From NCBI GenBank assembly GCA_919902965.1, contig CAKKSJ010000381.1, positions 1 through 6,011 of the forward strand: a stretch of DNA of 6,011 bases. Direction: 5' to 3'. The notes under the pieces are model-generated. The model was not told where the DNA came from and made no database searches. It saw only the letters and a list, made by a program, of their open reading frames with translations. This DNA comes from Burkholderiales bacterium (GTDB lineage: Bacteria; Pseudomonadota; Gammaproteobacteria; Burkholderiales; SG8-39). Below are positions 5,386 through 6,011 of this stretch, in pieces (positions within the stretch are counted from its first letter, which is position 1; every line of letters starts with the position of its first letter). The position numbers and the translations under genes were made by a program.

Positions 5386-5594
5386 ACGAGGCGCCACTGT
5401 GCGGGTGATCATTGCACCTGCCATGCCTCTGTAGCGCCTGCCGGCCCTGATCCTGCGCGCGCGCGACGCGCTGGTGGCTGCGCACCGAGAACGCGCTCCA
5501 TGTGCGAAAATAGCGCCCTTGCGGCGGCCGGGCAGCGGTTGACGCCGAAAAACGCCGCATCCGGCTCAAGCCTGATTCTTCCCCCCATTCCAAC

Positions 5595-6011
5595 ATGGCA
5601 CACGGACGCCGCGCCTCTTCCTACGCAGACCCAGGGCCGCAAGCGCCCGGCGCGCAGCGCAACGAATGGCGCGCGGTCGGCATGCTGCTGCCTTACCTGT
5701 GGGAATACAAATGGCGGGTGCTGATCGCGCTCACTTTCCTCGCCTCGGCCAAGGTCGCCAACGTGGGTGTACCGCTGGTGCTGAAGTCCGTGGTCGACGC
5801 GCTCACGCCCGGCCAGCAGGTGCTGGCTCTGCCCTTCGCGCTGCTCGTCGCTTATGGCGCGCTGCGCCTTTCCACCGTGCTGTTCGCGGAGCTGCGCGAT
5901 GTGGTGTTCGTGCGCGTGACGCAGCGTGCCATCCGCCGCGTCGCGCTCACCGTGTTCCGCCATCTGCACAGCCTGAGCCTGCGCTTTCACCTGGAGCGCC
6001 AGACCGGCGGC
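5595..6011 (+). CDS. Atm1-type ABC exporter, N-terminal part
   Basis: The first 139 residues of a fused permease-ATPase half transporter; the frame is open to the right edge. A hydrophilic leader (1-25) precedes helix one, WEYKWRVLIALTFLASAKVA (36-55), followed by VPLVLKSVVDAL (59-70), helix two LPFALLVAYGALRLSTVLFA (79-98), and the first cytoplasmic loop RDVVFVRVTQRAIRRVA. The segment FRHLHSLSLRFHLERQTGG (121-139) is the hallmark of the ABCB7/Atm1/HMT1 group, which exports glutathione-linked sulfur or metal compounds and supports Fe-S and heavy-metal homeostasis. The nucleotide-binding domain lies beyond the window. No good ribosome-binding site precedes the ATG. A tentative extended -10, TGCGAAAAT, lies at 5503-5511. 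The 209-base gap before it suggests a separate transcription unit unrelated to the small stress genes. Confidence 0.9.
   Translation, partial: MAHGRRASSYADPGPQAPGAQRNEWRAVGMLLPYLWEYKWRVLIALTFLASAKVANVGVPLVLKSVVDALTPGQQVLALPFALLVAYGALRLSTVLFAELRDVVFVRVTQRAIRRVALTVFRHLHSLSLRFHLERQTGG

Noticed and set aside
5398..5413. TGTGCGGGTGATCATT as a sixth regulator site
   Set aside because: Only one half-site matches, there is no -10-like hexamer 21 bases downstream, and it is almost 200 bases from the next gene.
5501..5516. TGTGCGAAAATAGCGC as a regulator site
   Set aside because: The second half-site is absent and no -10 follows at the fixed distance; it more likely belongs to a tentative extended -10 for the ABC exporter.

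Overview
The window looks like the chromosome of a GC-rich betaproteobacterium (Burkholderiales or a relative). This is inferred from the codon use and from the families present: the NHLLAALP-type Crp/Fnr regulator, an Lmo0937-type micro-membrane protein, CsbD, an OsmB-like lipoprotein and an Atm1-type ABC exporter. No mobile elements, RNA genes, CRISPR arrays or broken genes were seen.

Left block (1-1983, minus strand): a Crp/Fnr-family regulator is followed, with a 4-base ATGA overlap, by a soluble PAS-PAS histidine kinase that runs off the left edge. This looks like a two-gene signalling operon. Next (2292-2510, minus) is a 72-residue two-helix membrane protein of unknown function. A 312-base divergent control region separates it from a plus-strand pair: a SlyB-like C-terminal-domain protein that lacks the glycine zipper, overlapping by one base an AI-2E/PerM-family transporter.

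Right block (4542-5385, plus strand): three very small stress-type genes follow: CsbD family (72 aa), an OsmB-like glycine-zipper lipoprotein (72 aa) and an Lmo0937-type two-helix protein (49 aa). After a 209-base gap an Atm1-type ABC exporter begins and leaves the window on the right.

The most interesting signal is in the spacers. A 16-base inverted repeat close to TGTGCG-N7-ACA lies upstream of the regulator itself, the 72-aa membrane protein, the SlyB-like/transporter pair and csbD, with a weaker copy before the Lmo0937-type gene. In the first four, a -10-like hexamer begins exactly 21 bases after the motif. This places the motif centre near -41.5, the geometry of a class II Crp-activated promoter. 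I infer that the window is a compact envelope/stress regulon controlled by the Crp-like protein it encodes, possibly with input from the linked kinase.
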